Source: JAOUGY01 sp963785075 (GTDB lineage: Bacteria > Actinomycetota > Acidimicrobiia > Spongiisociales > ZC4RG35). Taken from it: DNA of 64,000 nt. Where the stretch lies: assembly GCA_963785075.1 (NCBI GenBank), contig CAWATW010000004.1:620001-684000 (forward strand). Direction: 5' to 3'. The translations under genes were made by a program, and so were the position numbers. Numbering within the stretch: the first letter of the stretch is position 1; each line of letters begins with the position of its first letter. The notes under the pieces are model-generated. The model saw nothing but the letters and a program-made list of their open reading frames with translations, was not told where the DNA came from and did no database searches. This document shows, in pieces, positions 54,259 through 62,309 of this stretch.

Positions 54259-54843
54259 TTACTTCGGGATGCTGGTCCGCTTGAACTCGTTCATCTCGGT
54301 CCAACCGAGGAGATCGAGCGCACGATCGAGATCCGCGACGTCGCCACGGCTCATGAAACGGATGAACGTGGCCGTGTCATCGGTTATGAATGTCGGGACC
54401 CCGAAGACCCGCCAGCGATCGACCGCCTCTTGGTGCTCGTCGGCGAGCACAGCCAGCGGCTTGCCCGTCGCAACCGTCGCGGCGATCGCCTCGGCGTCGC
54501 CGCCGGCGCGCTCGACTGCCCTGCGAATCACCGCCTCGTCTTTGATGTCCTCGCCGTGATCGTGACGGGCCGCAAAGAGCTCGCGGTGCACCGCGGGGAA
54601 CACTTCCGGATGGAAATCGCGGGTTGCGATCCCCCACTGAAGCGCCAGGACCCCGGACTGCGGCTCAGGTAGATCCCACACGTCGGCCCCGCCCTCCTCT
54701 ACGTGAGCCTGGGCGAGGGAGAACGCATGGAATCGCACGTTCCAGTCGCGAGCCACATCGAGGCCATTGAGCACGGCCTCGCATGCGTTACGGGCGAAGG
54801 GGCAGAGATAGTCGAAGGTGACTGCATAATCCATGCGGCTCAT
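54259..54843 (-). CDS. DsbA-family thioredoxin-fold protein (FrnE/HCCA-isomerase type)
   Basis: A 194-residue DSBA-like thioredoxin-fold protein. VTFDYLCPFARNACEAVL replaces the usual CPxC motif with a single Cys (LCPFAR), as in the FrnE and 2-hydroxychromene-2-carboxylate isomerase branches; RWRVFGVPTFI holds the cis-Pro loop. There is no signal peptide, so it acts in the cytoplasm, maybe on a glutathione or mycothiol conjugate. ATG 54843 overlaps the whiB stop by 4 nt, so the two are co-translated. Confidence 0.85.
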   Translation of the reverse strand: MSRMDYAVTFDYLCPFARNACEAVLNGLDVARDWNVRFHAFSLAQAHVEEGGADVWDLPEPQSGVLALQWGIATRDFHPEVFPAVHRELFAARHDHGEDIKDEAVIRRAVERAGGDAEAIAATVATGKPLAVLADEHQEAVDRWRVFGVPTFITDDTATFIRFMSRGDVADLDRALDLLGWTEMNEFKRTSIPK

Positions 54844-55112
54844 GATGCCGCACGGAGATCACGAAGCCACATCCGTCTCAGCTTCGAGCGCTCCGCCGCG
54901 GTCGTTCCGCCCCATATGCCGTCGGCCTGATTGGTCTCGATTGCAAAAGCCAGGCAGTCGTCCATGACCGGACACGACGCGCAGAGCGCCTTGGCGCGGG
55001 CAGTGCCCACGGCATCGTCCGGTGACGGAAAGAAGTCCACGCCTTCGTCTTCGTTGCACGCGGCACCGTCGCGCCAGCTCTCGAATTCTTCTGGTTGATG
55101 GATACTGAGCAT
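54840..55112 (-). CDS. whiB: WhiB-family iron-sulfur transcription regulator
   Basis: A 90-residue WhiB-like protein. The four cluster-binding cysteines are Cys19, Cys44, Cys47 and Cys53 (C-x24-C-x2-C-x5-C), then the turn GIWGG at 65-69, and a basic end (ERSKLRRMWLRDLR) that contacts DNA. The family is confined to actinobacteria and their phages and responds to redox or NO. A GGGGGTG ribosome-like stretch lies upstream. It overlaps the DsbA-like gene, so the redox regulator and a thiol protein are linked. The exact Wbl class cannot be named. Confidence 0.93.
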   Translation of the reverse strand: MLSIHQPEEFESWRDGAACNEDEGVDFFPSPDDAVGTARAKALCASCPVMDDCLAFAIETNQADGIWGGTTAAERSKLRRMWLRDLRAAS

Positions 55113-55213
55113 GGGTGTTCACCCCCACAGTGGTCGGAACGAGATAAACGCACCATCAACCGGATTCGTTCCCTCTTTCACCGAGTGCGCGCGTCGAACA
55201 CTCTCCGCGTTTC

Positions 55214-56452
55214 TCAGTCGAATTGATAGGGAGGCGGCACGGCGCCGGGCTCGTACCGTCCGAGTTCTGCGCGGGCCACCGATCGCATGTGGACCTCATC
55301 GGGACCGTCGGCGATCTGCAACCACCGACCCATCGCATAGAACTCTGCCAGCGGGTAGAACTCCGTGAATCCGGCGCCGCCGAACACCTGAATTGCCCGA
55401 TCCGCGACCCAGGTCAGGGTCTCCGGTGCGACCACCTTGATCGCAGCGATCTCGACCCGGGCGTTTCTCACGCCGACGTTGTCGATCATCCAAGCGGTCT
55501 TGAGCACGAGCAAGCGGGCCTGCTCGATCCGGATGCGGGCCTCTGCGATCCACGACTGGACCACACCCTGGTTCGCGATCGGGCCACCGAAGGCCTCTCT
55601 GGCCTTGGCGCGCTGCACCATGAGGTCGAAGCACCGCTCGGCCGCACCGATCGCTCGCATGCAGTGGTGAATGCGTCCCGGTCCGAGTCTTGCCTGAGCG
55701 ATCGCAAACCCGCCCCCCTCCTCGCCGAGGAGGTTCGATCCCGGGACACGAACATGGTCGTAGTGCACGATCGGATGGCCGCTTCGATCCTGATACCCGA
55801 AGACCTTTGGCGAGTGCTCGACGGTCACGCCGGGTGCATCGAAGGGGACCAGGACCATCGACTGCTGACGGTAGGTGTCGGCTTCCGGATTGGTCTTGCC
55901 CATCACGATTGCGATCTTGCACCGATCCGAGGCTGCACCCGACGAGAACCACTTGCGACCCGTGACCACGTAGTCGTCACCATCTCGCTCGATCCGGGTT
56001 CGGATGTTCCGAGCGTCGGAGCTCGCAACATCGGGTTCGGTCATCCCGAAGCACGACCTGATCTCGCCTTCCAGCAGCGGGTGGAGCCAGCGTTCCTTCT
56101 GCTCGGGCGTCCCGAACATGTGGAGGATTTCCATGTTTCCCGTGTCCGGGGCCGAGCAGTTGAGCGCTTCTGGGGCCATCGACGGGCTGCGCCCGGTGAT
56201 CTCGGCCAGCGGGGCGTACTCCTGCACCGACAGACCGCCGCCGTCCTCGGGATCGGGGAGGAAGAGGTTCCACATTCCCTGCGACCGAGCTTCGCGCTTC
56301 AGATCTTCGATGATCTGGGGATGATGATCGGGGTCGCCCGACTCCTCCATCTGCTTGGCGTAGACGGGCTCGGCCGGGTACACGTGCTCGTCCATGTAGC
56401 GAAGAAGGCGCTCACGGTATTCCTCGACCTTGGGGCTATACGAAAAGTCCAT
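55214..56452 (-). CDS. Acyl-CoA dehydrogenase
   Basis: A 412-residue FAD enzyme that desaturates acyl-CoA. FGMTEPDVASSDA is the FAD-binding loop, YVVTGRKWFSSGA the following strand, GPGRIHHCMRAIGAAERCFD the helical region and IQVFGGAGFTEFYPLA the C-terminal FAD contact. The N-terminal half (about residues 1-130) has the elongated form seen in the ACAD10/11 and FadE2-like group. ATG 56452 has a TAGGTT box 6 nt upstream. It is divergent from the M20 dipeptidase. Substrate unknown. Confidence 0.92.
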   Translation of the reverse strand: MDFSYSPKVEEYRERLLRYMDEHVYPAEPVYAKQMEESGDPDHHPQIIEDLKREARSQGMWNLFLPDPEDGGGLSVQEYAPLAEITGRSPSMAPEALNCSAPDTGNMEILHMFGTPEQKERWLHPLLEGEIRSCFGMTEPDVASSDARNIRTRIERDGDDYVVTGRKWFSSGAASDRCKIAIVMGKTNPEADTYRQQSMVLVPFDAPGVTVEHSPKVFGYQDRSGHPIVHYDHVRVPGSNLLGEEGGGFAIAQARLGPGRIHHCMRAIGAAERCFDLMVQRAKAREAFGGPIANQGVVQSWIAEARIRIEQARLLVLKTAWMIDNVGVRNARVEIAAIKVVAPETLTWVADRAIQVFGGAGFTEFYPLAEFYAMGRWLQIADGPDEVHMRSVARAELGRYEPGAVPPPYQFD

Positions 56453-56458
56453 GCCCTG

Positions 56459-56464
56459 AACCTA
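56459..56464 (-). promoter_or_regulatory. Leaderless-type -10 box (TAGGTT) for the acyl-CoA dehydrogenase
   Basis: Ends 6 nt before ATG 56452, with no Shine-Dalgarno. Confidence 0.5.
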
Positions 56465-56727
56465 GTGAACAACGCATCGCGACAAGGCGTCCGAACCCTC
56501 GTCTGTGATCCCACGATTCGCAGACTCATCACGACGACGGTTCGTGCGACCCGTGGTCGAGGCCGACGATCAGGTGGAGCAACGGTGCCATCTGCCGCCG
56601 GCTGACCGCCGCCGCCGGCATGGCAGGCACCAGACCGACGAGACCGGCCACGACCATCGGAGAGCGAGCACCGACGGCGCGCCACCGACCACTCCCCCGT
56701 CGCATCCGCGAGCTGGACCATGGAGCG

Positions 56728-56733
56728 TACTCT
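56728..56733 (+). promoter_or_regulatory. Leaderless-type -10 box (TACTCT) for the M20 dipeptidase
   Basis: Ends 6 nt before ATG 56740, which it supports over upstream in-frame starts. Confidence 0.5.
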
Positions 56734-56739
56734 GTGGCC

Positions 56740-58074
56740 ATGCACGACGACCTGTCAGCCCGTGTCCACGACCTGTTTGCCTCCCTCACCGAGACGCTCG
56801 CGGACCTCGTGAAGATCCCATCGGTGAGCGCCGCTGGATACCCGCCAGAGGAGGTCAGGCGGTCGGCCGAACACGTGGCGGGGCTGATGCGAGACCGAGG
56901 ATGGACCGATGTCCGGCTCCTGGAGCTCGAGGGAGCCCATCCCGCCGTCTACGGCGAGATCCAGGGGCCCGCCGGGGCACCGACAGTGCTGCTCTACGCG
57001 CATCATGACGTGCAACCGCCAGGACCGATCGAAGAATGGAAGACCGGCCCCTTCGATCCGTTGATCGAGAACGGACGACTGCTGGGTCGAGGCGCCAGTG
57101 ACGACAAGGCAGGGATCATCATGCATCTCGGTGCCGTCGACGCCTTCGACGGCGATCTTCCGGTGGGCGTGAAGATGATCGTCGAAGGCGAGGAAGAAAT
57201 CGGGTCTGCCCACCTCGGGGCGTTCCTCGATCGATACGCCGAGTTGCTCGCCGCCGACGTGATCGTGATCGGTGACTCGGGGAACTGGCGCGTGGGCCAG
57301 CCGGCTCTGACGACATCGCTACGCGGTCTCGTGTCTTGTGCCGTGGAGGTCCGCACCGCAGCCAACGCCGTGCACTCCGGTGAGTACGGCGGCGCATTCC
57401 CGGACGCCATCATCGCCCTCGCCCGTCTCATCGCAAGCCTGCACGACGATGACGGCAACGTGGCCATCCCCGGACTCGTCGCCAGAGAGTCCGACCCTCT
57501 GGACTTGACCGAGGACGAGGTCAGGGAGCAGATGGGCGCCGTACCCGGCCTCCACTCGATCGGGTCGGGGGGCCTCACGGGGAGGATGTGGACGAAGCCG
57601 TCCGTATCCGTGCTGGCTGTAGATGCCCCTCGACTCTCCGAGGCCATCAATCAGCTGGTGCCTGTCGCCCGCGCCAAGATCAGCGTGCGGATCGCCCCCG
57701 GCCAGGATCCTGCCGCGGCGATGAACGCCTTGCGGCAGCACCTCTTCGACAACGTTCCCTGGGGTGCAGACCTTCGGATCATCCACGAGGAGATGGGCTC
57801 ACCCTTCGAACTCGCCATCTCCGGACCTGCATCCGAGGCGTGGAAGACGGCGATGAGCAGCGTGTGGGGAACGGACGTCGTGGAGATGGGGGTGGGCGGT
57901 TCCATCCCGTTCGTGGCCGACTTCTCGAACCGCTACCCGGAAGCCGCAATCCTGCTCACCGGCGCCGCCGACCCGACGAGCGCCATCCACGCCCCCAACG
58001 AGAGCCAGGATCTCGACGACCTCGAGAAGTGCGTAATCGCCGAGGCGATCGCCCTCCGCCTGCTCGCCGAATGA
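56740..58074 (+). CDS. M20-family dipeptidase (PepV/CNDP-like)
   Basis: A 444-residue zinc dipeptidase. Metal ligands and catalytic residues: LLYAHHDVQPPG, LLGRGASDDKAGIIMHL, IVEGEEEIGSAHL, VIGDSGNWRVGQPALTTSLRG split as VIGDSGNW, and IHAPNESQDL near the end. The VQPPGPIEEWKTGPFDP block marks the carnosinase/PepV-type subfamily. ATG 56740 starts shortly before the first helix; the frame is open further upstream but lacks homology. It is convergent with engB. Peptide turnover is the likely role. Confidence 0.92.
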   Translation: MHDDLSARVHDLFASLTETLADLVKIPSVSAAGYPPEEVRRSAEHVAGLMRDRGWTDVRLLELEGAHPAVYGEIQGPAGAPTVLLYAHHDVQPPGPIEEWKTGPFDPLIENGRLLGRGASDDKAGIIMHLGAVDAFDGDLPVGVKMIVEGEEEIGSAHLGAFLDRYAELLAADVIVIGDSGNWRVGQPALTTSLRGLVSCAVEVRTAANAVHSGEYGGAFPDAIIALARLIASLHDDDGNVAIPGLVARESDPLDLTEDEVREQMGAVPGLHSIGSGGLTGRMWTKPSVSVLAVDAPRLSEAINQLVPVARAKISVRIAPGQDPAAAMNALRQHLFDNVPWGADLRIIHEEMGSPFELAISGPASEAWKTAMSSVWGTDVVEMGVGGSIPFVADFSNRYPEAAILLTGAADPTSAIHAPNESQDLDDLEKCVIAEAIALRLLAE

Positions 58075-58126
58075 AACTGCGTCGCTCGGCGCCGGATAAG
58101 GCACTGGCGTACGCACTGTCGATGTG

Positions 58127-58708
58127 TCAGGACAGCCAGGTGACGACCAGGCCACGGAGCTGTGGGATGTTGGTGCCCTTCGAGGCGCTCACCCACACCA
58201 CGTCGCCGGGCTCCAGTTCGCACTTCTCTGCGAGCTGGCGCTTTCGTTTGTCACGCAGCGACGACTTGACCTTGTCGTGCTTGGTCGCAACCACCGTGTG
58301 AGGGATCGTGTGCGCTCGCAACCAGTCGAGCATCTGGATGTCGAGCTTCGTCGGCCCGACCTCGCCATCGACGAGCACTGCCACCATCACCAGATTCTCG
58401 CGCTCGAGGAGATACCCCTCGATCATGCGTTGCCACCCGGCCCGCTGCTGAGGGGGCGCCTGGGCATACCCATACCCGGGGAGATCCATGAGCGTCCCGC
58501 CGGTGCGGAGCTCGAAGAGGTTCAGCAGCCGGGTTCGCCCGGGGGCCTTCGAGGTATGTGCGAGCTGCCGGTGGTTGGCAAGCGCGTTGATGAGCGACGA
58601 TTTGCCGACGTTCGACCGCCCGACGAAGGCCACCTCGGCGGTGGTGCGAGGGAGCGCCGAGACGCGATCTGCCGACTGAACGAACTCCAGCTGAAGCGGT
58701 GAGGCCAT
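58127..58708 (-). CDS. engB: Ribosome-biogenesis GTPase EngB (YsxC/YihA)
   Basis: A 193-residue P-loop GTPase needed for large-subunit assembly. Motifs: VGRSNVGKSSLINAL (G1), KAPGRTRLLNL (G2), MDLPGYGYA (G3), TKHDKV (G4) and SASKG (G5). The ATG at 58708 follows a TACCCT box at 8 nt. It is downstream of the sigma-factor gene, with its own promoter. Confidence 0.94.
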   Translation of the reverse strand: MASPLQLEFVQSADRVSALPRTTAEVAFVGRSNVGKSSLINALANHRQLAHTSKAPGRTRLLNLFELRTGGTLMDLPGYGYAQAPPQQRAGWQRMIEGYLLERENLVMVAVLVDGEVGPTKLDIQMLDWLRAHTIPHTVVATKHDKVKSSLRDKRKRQLAEKCELEPGDVVWVSASKGTNIPQLRGLVVTWLS

Positions 58709-58716
58709 GATCGGTG

Positions 58717-58722
58717 AGGGTA
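58717..58722 (-). promoter_or_regulatory. Leaderless-type -10 box (TACCCT) for engB
   Basis: Minus-strand TACCCT ends 8 nt before ATG 58708. Confidence 0.45.
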
Positions 58723-58744
58723 GGACTACTCCCCCGCACAACCG

Positions 58745-59494
58745 TCACGCGATGCCGTCGATCATTCCTTGCAAGCGAGCGGCCAGTTGCGGTGGGACAA
58801 CCGAATCCGGATCCCGGAGGCTGCCCACCGCCTCGTGAACACCGACCAGGGCCGCATACAGCGGCGGGCAGGTGGGGCAGATCTCGAGGTGCGTTTCCAC
58901 CACCTTGGAAGTTTCAGACGAGAGGAGGCCATCGAGGTAGTCCGACACGTGTCGGCGAGCATCCCAGCATCGCATGGGAACTCCTTTCAGTGCATGCCGC
59001 CGTTCGACTCCCACGGCGAGCGCAGACACGAGCGCCATGCGGCCCCGTCGAAGACGTTGTTTGGCTGCCGGAACGCCGATCTCCTCCAGCTCGGCGATCT
59101 CGCGGACCGTCCAGCCTTCGGCATCGTGCAGCACAACAGCCCTCCGGTAGATGAACGGCACCCTGGCGAGGCCATCCTCCAGCTCGTCGCGGGTTGCCGC
59201 CCGCTCGATCACCGCCAGGGGATCGACGGTGTATTCGTCCCTCCGCCAGTCGTCCTCGACCTCCTCGACGACCACCTCGTGTTCCGACCGGCGGGCGCGA
59301 TCGATCGCAAGATTGCGCAGGATTCGCTTCAACCATGCTCCGAGGGGCGCATCACCACGGAATTGGTCCGAGCGCTCGAGCGCCCGGACCATCGTGTCCT
59401 GGACCAGGTCCGATGCCAGGTGAGGATCACGGGCCAGGGCGAGCGCGAAGCGATAGAGGCTCGGAAGCTCGTCGCTGATCTCGGTGGGTGTCAT
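58745..59494 (-). CDS. ECF-type sigma factor fused to a zinc-finger anti-sigma (ZAS) domain
   Basis: A 249-residue protein. Residues 1-165 are a sigma-70-like ECF factor: region 2 DLVQDTMVRALERSDQFRGD, then WLKRILRNLAIDRAR; region 4 VPFIYRRAVVLHDAEGWTVREI split as RRAVVLHDAEGWTVREIAEL and QRLRRGRMAL. The last 76 residues are a ZAS/zf-HC2 domain: MRCWDARRHVSDYLDGLLS and THLEICPTC (H-x3-C-x2-C). No stop separates them. An internal ATG (58975) at the junction has AAAGGAG 5 nt before it and could also give the free anti-sigma. In another frame a TGA lies next to that site, as if two coupled genes had been joined by a one-base change. The upstream gene is a thioredoxin. The start ATG 59494 overlaps its stop. 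Confidence 0.82.
   Translation of the reverse strand: MTPTEISDELPSLYRFALALARDPHLASDLVQDTMVRALERSDQFRGDAPLGAWLKRILRNLAIDRARRSEHEVVVEEVEDDWRRDEYTVDPLAVIERAATRDELEDGLARVPFIYRRAVVLHDAEGWTVREIAELEEIGVPAAKQRLRRGRMALVSALAVGVERRHALKGVPMRCWDARRHVSDYLDGLLSSETSKVVETHLEICPTCPPLYAALVGVHEAVGSLRDPDSVVPPQLAARLQGMIDGIA
58981..58987 (-). promoter_or_regulatory. Internal ribosome-binding site (AAAGGAG) for the free anti-sigma domain
   Basis: A near-perfect Shine-Dalgarno lies inside the sigma/anti-sigma frame, 5 nt before ATG 58973-58975. Initiation here would give a 76-residue ZAS protein (MRCWDARRHVSDYLDG). Confidence 0.6.
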
Positions 59495-59943
59495 CGGTGC
59501 GCTCGCCACCATCCTCCCACCCCCCAGAGCATCGCGATCAGGCCGATCCCCACGAGAGCCGGCGAGCTTGCCGCCGCGCCTCCGGCCACCAGAGCCACCC
59601 CCGCCATTCCTCTGATCACCACATCGGAGGCACCTGGGCTGTAGACGTCCACTCCCTCCATCATCCCGGCGAGCTCGGCCGAGGATTTCCGTCCCGCCGT
59701 CCGCCACAACTCGACGCCGCCACGCCTGGCGATGAACGTCGGCGTCGCCTTCACGCCGAGCTCGCTCACGTTCTCGGGCTCGGCCGACGCATCCATGACC
59801 CGGATGGACACGCCGGGGGGTGGCGACAGGCGATCGAGATCGGGTGCCATTGCCCGGCACTCGTGGCACCAGGGAGCGGTGACCACGAGAATCTCGACGT
59901 CGCCTGCAGACCCACCCCGCGGCGTTGTGGGGCGACTCCTCAC
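59491..59943 (-). CDS. Thioredoxin-like protein with C-terminal membrane segments
   Basis: A 150-residue protein. The thioredoxin part has the active site VTAPWCHECRAMAPDL (WCxxC) and the cis-Pro loop VKATPTFIAR. After residue about 105, hydrophobic stretches follow: VVIRGMAGVALVAGGAAAS and ALVGIGLIAMLWGVGGWW, giving one or two membrane helices. GTG 59943 overlaps the upstream stop (GTGA), and its stop overlaps the sigma gene (ATGA). The cytoplasmic-side thiol oxidoreductase is co-expressed with a sigma factor carrying a cysteine-rich anti-sigma domain, which suggests redox control. Confidence 0.82.
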   Translation of the reverse strand: MRSRPTTPRGGSAGDVEILVVTAPWCHECRAMAPDLDRLSPPPGVSIRVMDASAEPENVSELGVKATPTFIARRGGVELWRTAGRKSSAELAGMMEGVDVYSPGASDVVIRGMAGVALVAGGAAASSPALVGIGLIAMLWGVGGWWRAHR

Positions 59944-60176
59944 CGCGAAGATGCTCCCACGGCTTCCTTGCTGTCGGTGGCCCGCGTCGAGATCCGACCG
60001 ATGGCGTAGAGCGGGCACCACCCGGCCAGACCGGTCAGGAGTGGGATGAAGCCGAGGTACTGGAAGACGGTCCCGAGGGTGCCTTCTACCACCCCGCCCC
60101 AGCCGAGTACCAACAGCACGACTCCGACGACCACTCTGATGGCACGGTCGACAATGCTCTCGTTCATGAATGACAC
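59940..60176 (-). CDS. YgaP-like DUF2892 inner-membrane protein (78 aa)
   Basis: A small two-span membrane protein: NESIVDRAIRVVVGVVLLVLG, then FQYLGFIPLLTGLAGWCPLYAIG; the GWCPLY string and layout are those of DUF2892 (YgaP C-terminal transmembrane domain). GTG 60176 has GAGGAG 6 nt upstream; ATG 60167 lies 15 nt from it and is less likely. It is the first gene of the thioredoxin/sigma operon. The rhodanese part of YgaP is absent. Confidence 0.82.
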   Translation of the reverse strand: MSFMNESIVDRAIRVVVGVVLLVLGWGGVVEGTLGTVFQYLGFIPLLTGLAGWCPLYAIGRISTRATDSKEAVGASSR

Positions 60177-60254
60177 AACGCTCTCCTCTTGTCGCAGGTC
60201 TGTCCTTCCTCGTCTGAGACGAACGACACCGAGAAATGGATACAACCGGCCGAC

Positions 60255-60260
60255 TACTCT
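60255..60260 (+). promoter_or_regulatory. Leaderless-type -10 box (TACTCT) for nucS
   Basis: Ends 8 nt before ATG 60269. Confidence 0.45.
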
Positions 60261-60268
60261 CCCCCGCC

Positions 60269-60928
60269 ATGCGTCTCGTGATCGCCGACTGCACGGTTGA
60301 CTACCACGGCCGCCTCACAGCTCACCTGCCCCGTGCCACCCGGCTCATCATGGTGAAGGCCGACGGGTGCGTTGCGATCCACTCGGACGGGGGCGCCTAC
60401 AAGCCACTCAACTGGATGAACGCCCCCAACACCGTCATCGAATCCGATGACGAATGGGTGGTGGCCAGCCCCAAAGGTGAACGGTTGACGATCGCGATCC
60501 ATCAGGTCTTCTCCGACTCTGCCCACGAACTCGGCATCGACCCCGGGCTGGTCAAGGACGGCGTGGAAGCCCACCTCCAGAAGCTGCTGGCGGAGCGGCC
60601 CTGGGTCCTGGAAGAGGGCATGACCTTGATCCGGCGCGAATTCCCCACCGACATCGGACCGGTCGACCTCCTCTGCAGCGACGCCAACGGCGACACCGTG
60701 GCGGTGGAGATCAAACGCAGGGGCGAGATCGACGGGGTCGAGCAAGTGGCTCGATACCTGGAGCGGCTCAACCTGGATTCGCGGATCGCCCCCGTGCGAG
60801 GGATGCTCGTGGCGCAGTCGATCACCCCCCAAGCCCGAACGCTGGCCGAGGCGCGTGGTGTTGCGGCGATCGAGGTCGATTACGACGGACTCAGGGAGAT
60901 CGAGTCCAACGATCTCACGCTCTTCTGA
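60269..60928 (+). CDS. nucS: Mismatch-specific endonuclease NucS/EndoMS
   Basis: A 219-residue nuclease that cuts both strands at mismatches and replaces MutS/MutL in many actinobacteria and archaea. The N-terminal beta domain has RLVIADCTVDYHGRL and KPLNWMNAPN; the RecB-like C-terminal nuclease shows PVDLLCSDANGDTVAVEIKR (D...E-x-K) and QVARYLERL. The C-terminal DLTLF resembles the sliding-clamp-binding end of the family. ATG 60269 follows a TACTCT box by 8 nt and no ribosome site. Confidence 0.94.
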   Translation: MRLVIADCTVDYHGRLTAHLPRATRLIMVKADGCVAIHSDGGAYKPLNWMNAPNTVIESDDEWVVASPKGERLTIAIHQVFSDSAHELGIDPGLVKDGVEAHLQKLLAERPWVLEEGMTLIRREFPTDIGPVDLLCSDANGDTVAVEIKRRGEIDGVEQVARYLERLNLDSRIAPVRGMLVAQSITPQARTLAEARGVAAIEVDYDGLREIESNDLTLF

Positions 60929-60974
60929 GATACGGAACCTCAGGCCGCGCCCCGGCCGCGACATCCGCCGCTTC

Positions 60975-61430
60975 TCAGCGGCCCGGTACGAACGTGCTCT
61001 GAGACGGGATCGTCACCATCGCGTCGAGCTCGGACGAGACTGACTTGAGTTCATCCACGACCACAGCCAGCGTAACCAAATCGTCGCCGGCGAGGTCTTG
61101 GGCTCGTTTCGTGAGCAGATCGACTCTGCTCCACATCCTATCGATCTCCTCCGCGCCCGAATCGACGCGACCCGCCGACACCGTTGCAAGATCGTCGAGC
61201 CGGCGGGAAATCGTGTACCCCTCGTCCTCGGCGATCGCCTTCTCGAGGCCGCCCACCGCGGCCGCGAGACGATCCACGTGGGCTCGTTCCGATCGGGTGT
61301 CGAAGTCGATCAGAACGGCAGTCCATCCGATCGCGATGAGCGCGAGCACGAAGGCGGCGAACCACGCCCGACTGAACGGCAGCGGGCGAGTCACCACGGG
61401 TGGATCCACCATCTCTTCGGTCCCTACCAT
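60975..61430 (-). CDS. Membrane-anchored coiled-coil protein of unknown function (151 aa)
   Basis: A single membrane helix (AWFAAFVLALIAIGWTAVLI, residues about 22-41) is followed by a helical, coiled-coil-like outer domain of about 110 residues with VDRLAAAVGGLEKAIAEDE and WSRVDLLTKRAQDLAGDD. The layout recalls the four-helix sensor part of chemoreceptors, but no signalling domain follows. ATG 61430 and ATG 61412 are possible starts. Unknown function. Confidence 0.6.
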   Translation of the reverse strand: MVGTEEMVDPPVVTRPLPFSRAWFAAFVLALIAIGWTAVLIDFDTRSERAHVDRLAAAVGGLEKAIAEDEGYTISRRLDDLATVSAGRVDSGAEEIDRMWSRVDLLTKRAQDLAGDDLVTLAVVVDELKSVSSELDAMVTIPSQSTFVPGR

Positions 61431-61511
61431 CGCGCGCACGCCGTCCCCTCTCGTCGCCTCTCTCGACAGTATTACGTCGCGCGCGCCTGTGGAGTTCCCG
61501 AGTCGCTTCGA

Positions 61512-61517
61512 TAGGCT
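61512..61517 (+). promoter_or_regulatory. Leaderless-type -10 box (TAGGCT) for xth
   Basis: Ends 6 nt before GTG 61524 and supports that start over an out-of-frame ATG at 61522. Confidence 0.5.
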
Positions 61518-61523
61518 CCCCAT

Positions 61524-62306
61524 GTGCGACTGATCACCTACAACGTCAACTCGATCTCCGCACGACTTCCGCGGCTTCTCGCCCTGCTCGACCGCTGCCA
61601 ACCAGACATCGTGTGCCTCCAGGAGACCAAATCCTCGCCGGAGGCCTTCCCACATCTGCCGCTGCAGGCTGCGGGCTACGTCGCAGCGGACCAATCGGGG
61701 GGTCGCTGGGCCGGGGTTGCCGTGCTGGCCCGAGCCGACCTCGGGTTTGCCGACGCCCGCGCCGGCCTGCCCGGTGAGGCACTGCCGGCCGAGGCGCGAT
61801 GGGTCGAGGCCACGGTCGCCGGCGTCCGTGTCGTCAGCACCTATGTGCCGAACGGACAAGCGCTCGGTACCGAGCCATTCGCTCAGAAGCTCACGTTCTT
61901 CGAAGCGATGGCCGAGAGAGCAGCCGACCTGTCGGTGGGCCCGGCGATCATCGCAGGGGACTTGAATGTCTGCCCGACCGACCTCGATGTGTGGGATCCG
62001 GCGCAGGTGCATGGCGCCACGCATGTGACCGACGACGAGCGCAGCCGCCTTCGTGCGGTGATGGCAAACGGTTTCGTCGACGCCTTTCGACTGCTGAATC
62101 CGGAGGAGCCGGGGTTCACTTGGTGGGACTATCGAGCGGGTCACTTCCACAAGGGTCACGGCCTGAGGATCGATCTGGCGTTGGTGAGCACGCCACTCGC
62201 CCAACGCCTCGCCTCGGCCACCGTGGAACGGGCTTTCAGGAAGCCCACGACGGTCCCCGAATCGAAACCCTCCGACCACGCACCGCTGGTGGTCGACTTC
62301 GACTGA
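61524..62306 (+). CDS. xth: Exodeoxyribonuclease III
   Basis: A 260-residue AP endonuclease/3'-5' exonuclease for base-excision repair. Key residues: ITYNVNSISARL (Asn of the metal site), VCLQETKSSPEAF (Glu metal ligand), VSTYVPNGQ (Tyr), IAGDLNVCPTDLDV (Asp-Asn), FTWWDYRAG and SDHAPLVVDFD (catalytic Asp-His). It starts with GTG 61524 after a leaderless-type box. It ends 3 bp before the convergent trmL. Confidence 0.94.
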   Translation: MRLITYNVNSISARLPRLLALLDRCQPDIVCLQETKSSPEAFPHLPLQAAGYVAADQSGGRWAGVAVLARADLGFADARAGLPGEALPAEARWVEATVAGVRVVSTYVPNGQALGTEPFAQKLTFFEAMAERAADLSVGPAIIAGDLNVCPTDLDVWDPAQVHGATHVTDDERSRLRAVMANGFVDAFRLLNPEEPGFTWWDYRAGHFHKGHGLRIDLALVSTPLAQRLASATVERAFRKPTTVPESKPSDHAPLVVDFD

Positions 62307-62309
62307 GGG

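Larger units (their letters stand above)
56453..56739. other. Intergenic region of a divergent pair, 287 bp
   Basis: This stretch carries the two leaderless-type -10 boxes described for its flanking genes, and otherwise no strong inverted repeat. A minus-strand frame (56529-56705, 58 codons, hydrophobic middle VVAGLVGLVPAMPAAAV) is possible but has no start signal. Confidence 0.4.

Noticed and set aside
54077..54304. Frame across the heptamer array that translates as a repetitive Arg/Ser peptide
   Set aside because: Period 7 is not in register with codons, and the frame is a by-product of the repeat.
56529..56705. 58-codon minus-strand frame with a hydrophobic middle, between the acyl-CoA dehydrogenase and the M20 dipeptidase
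   Set aside because: No ribosome site or -10 box, and it would cover the promoter of the dipeptidase. Kept only as a remark in the intergenic entry.
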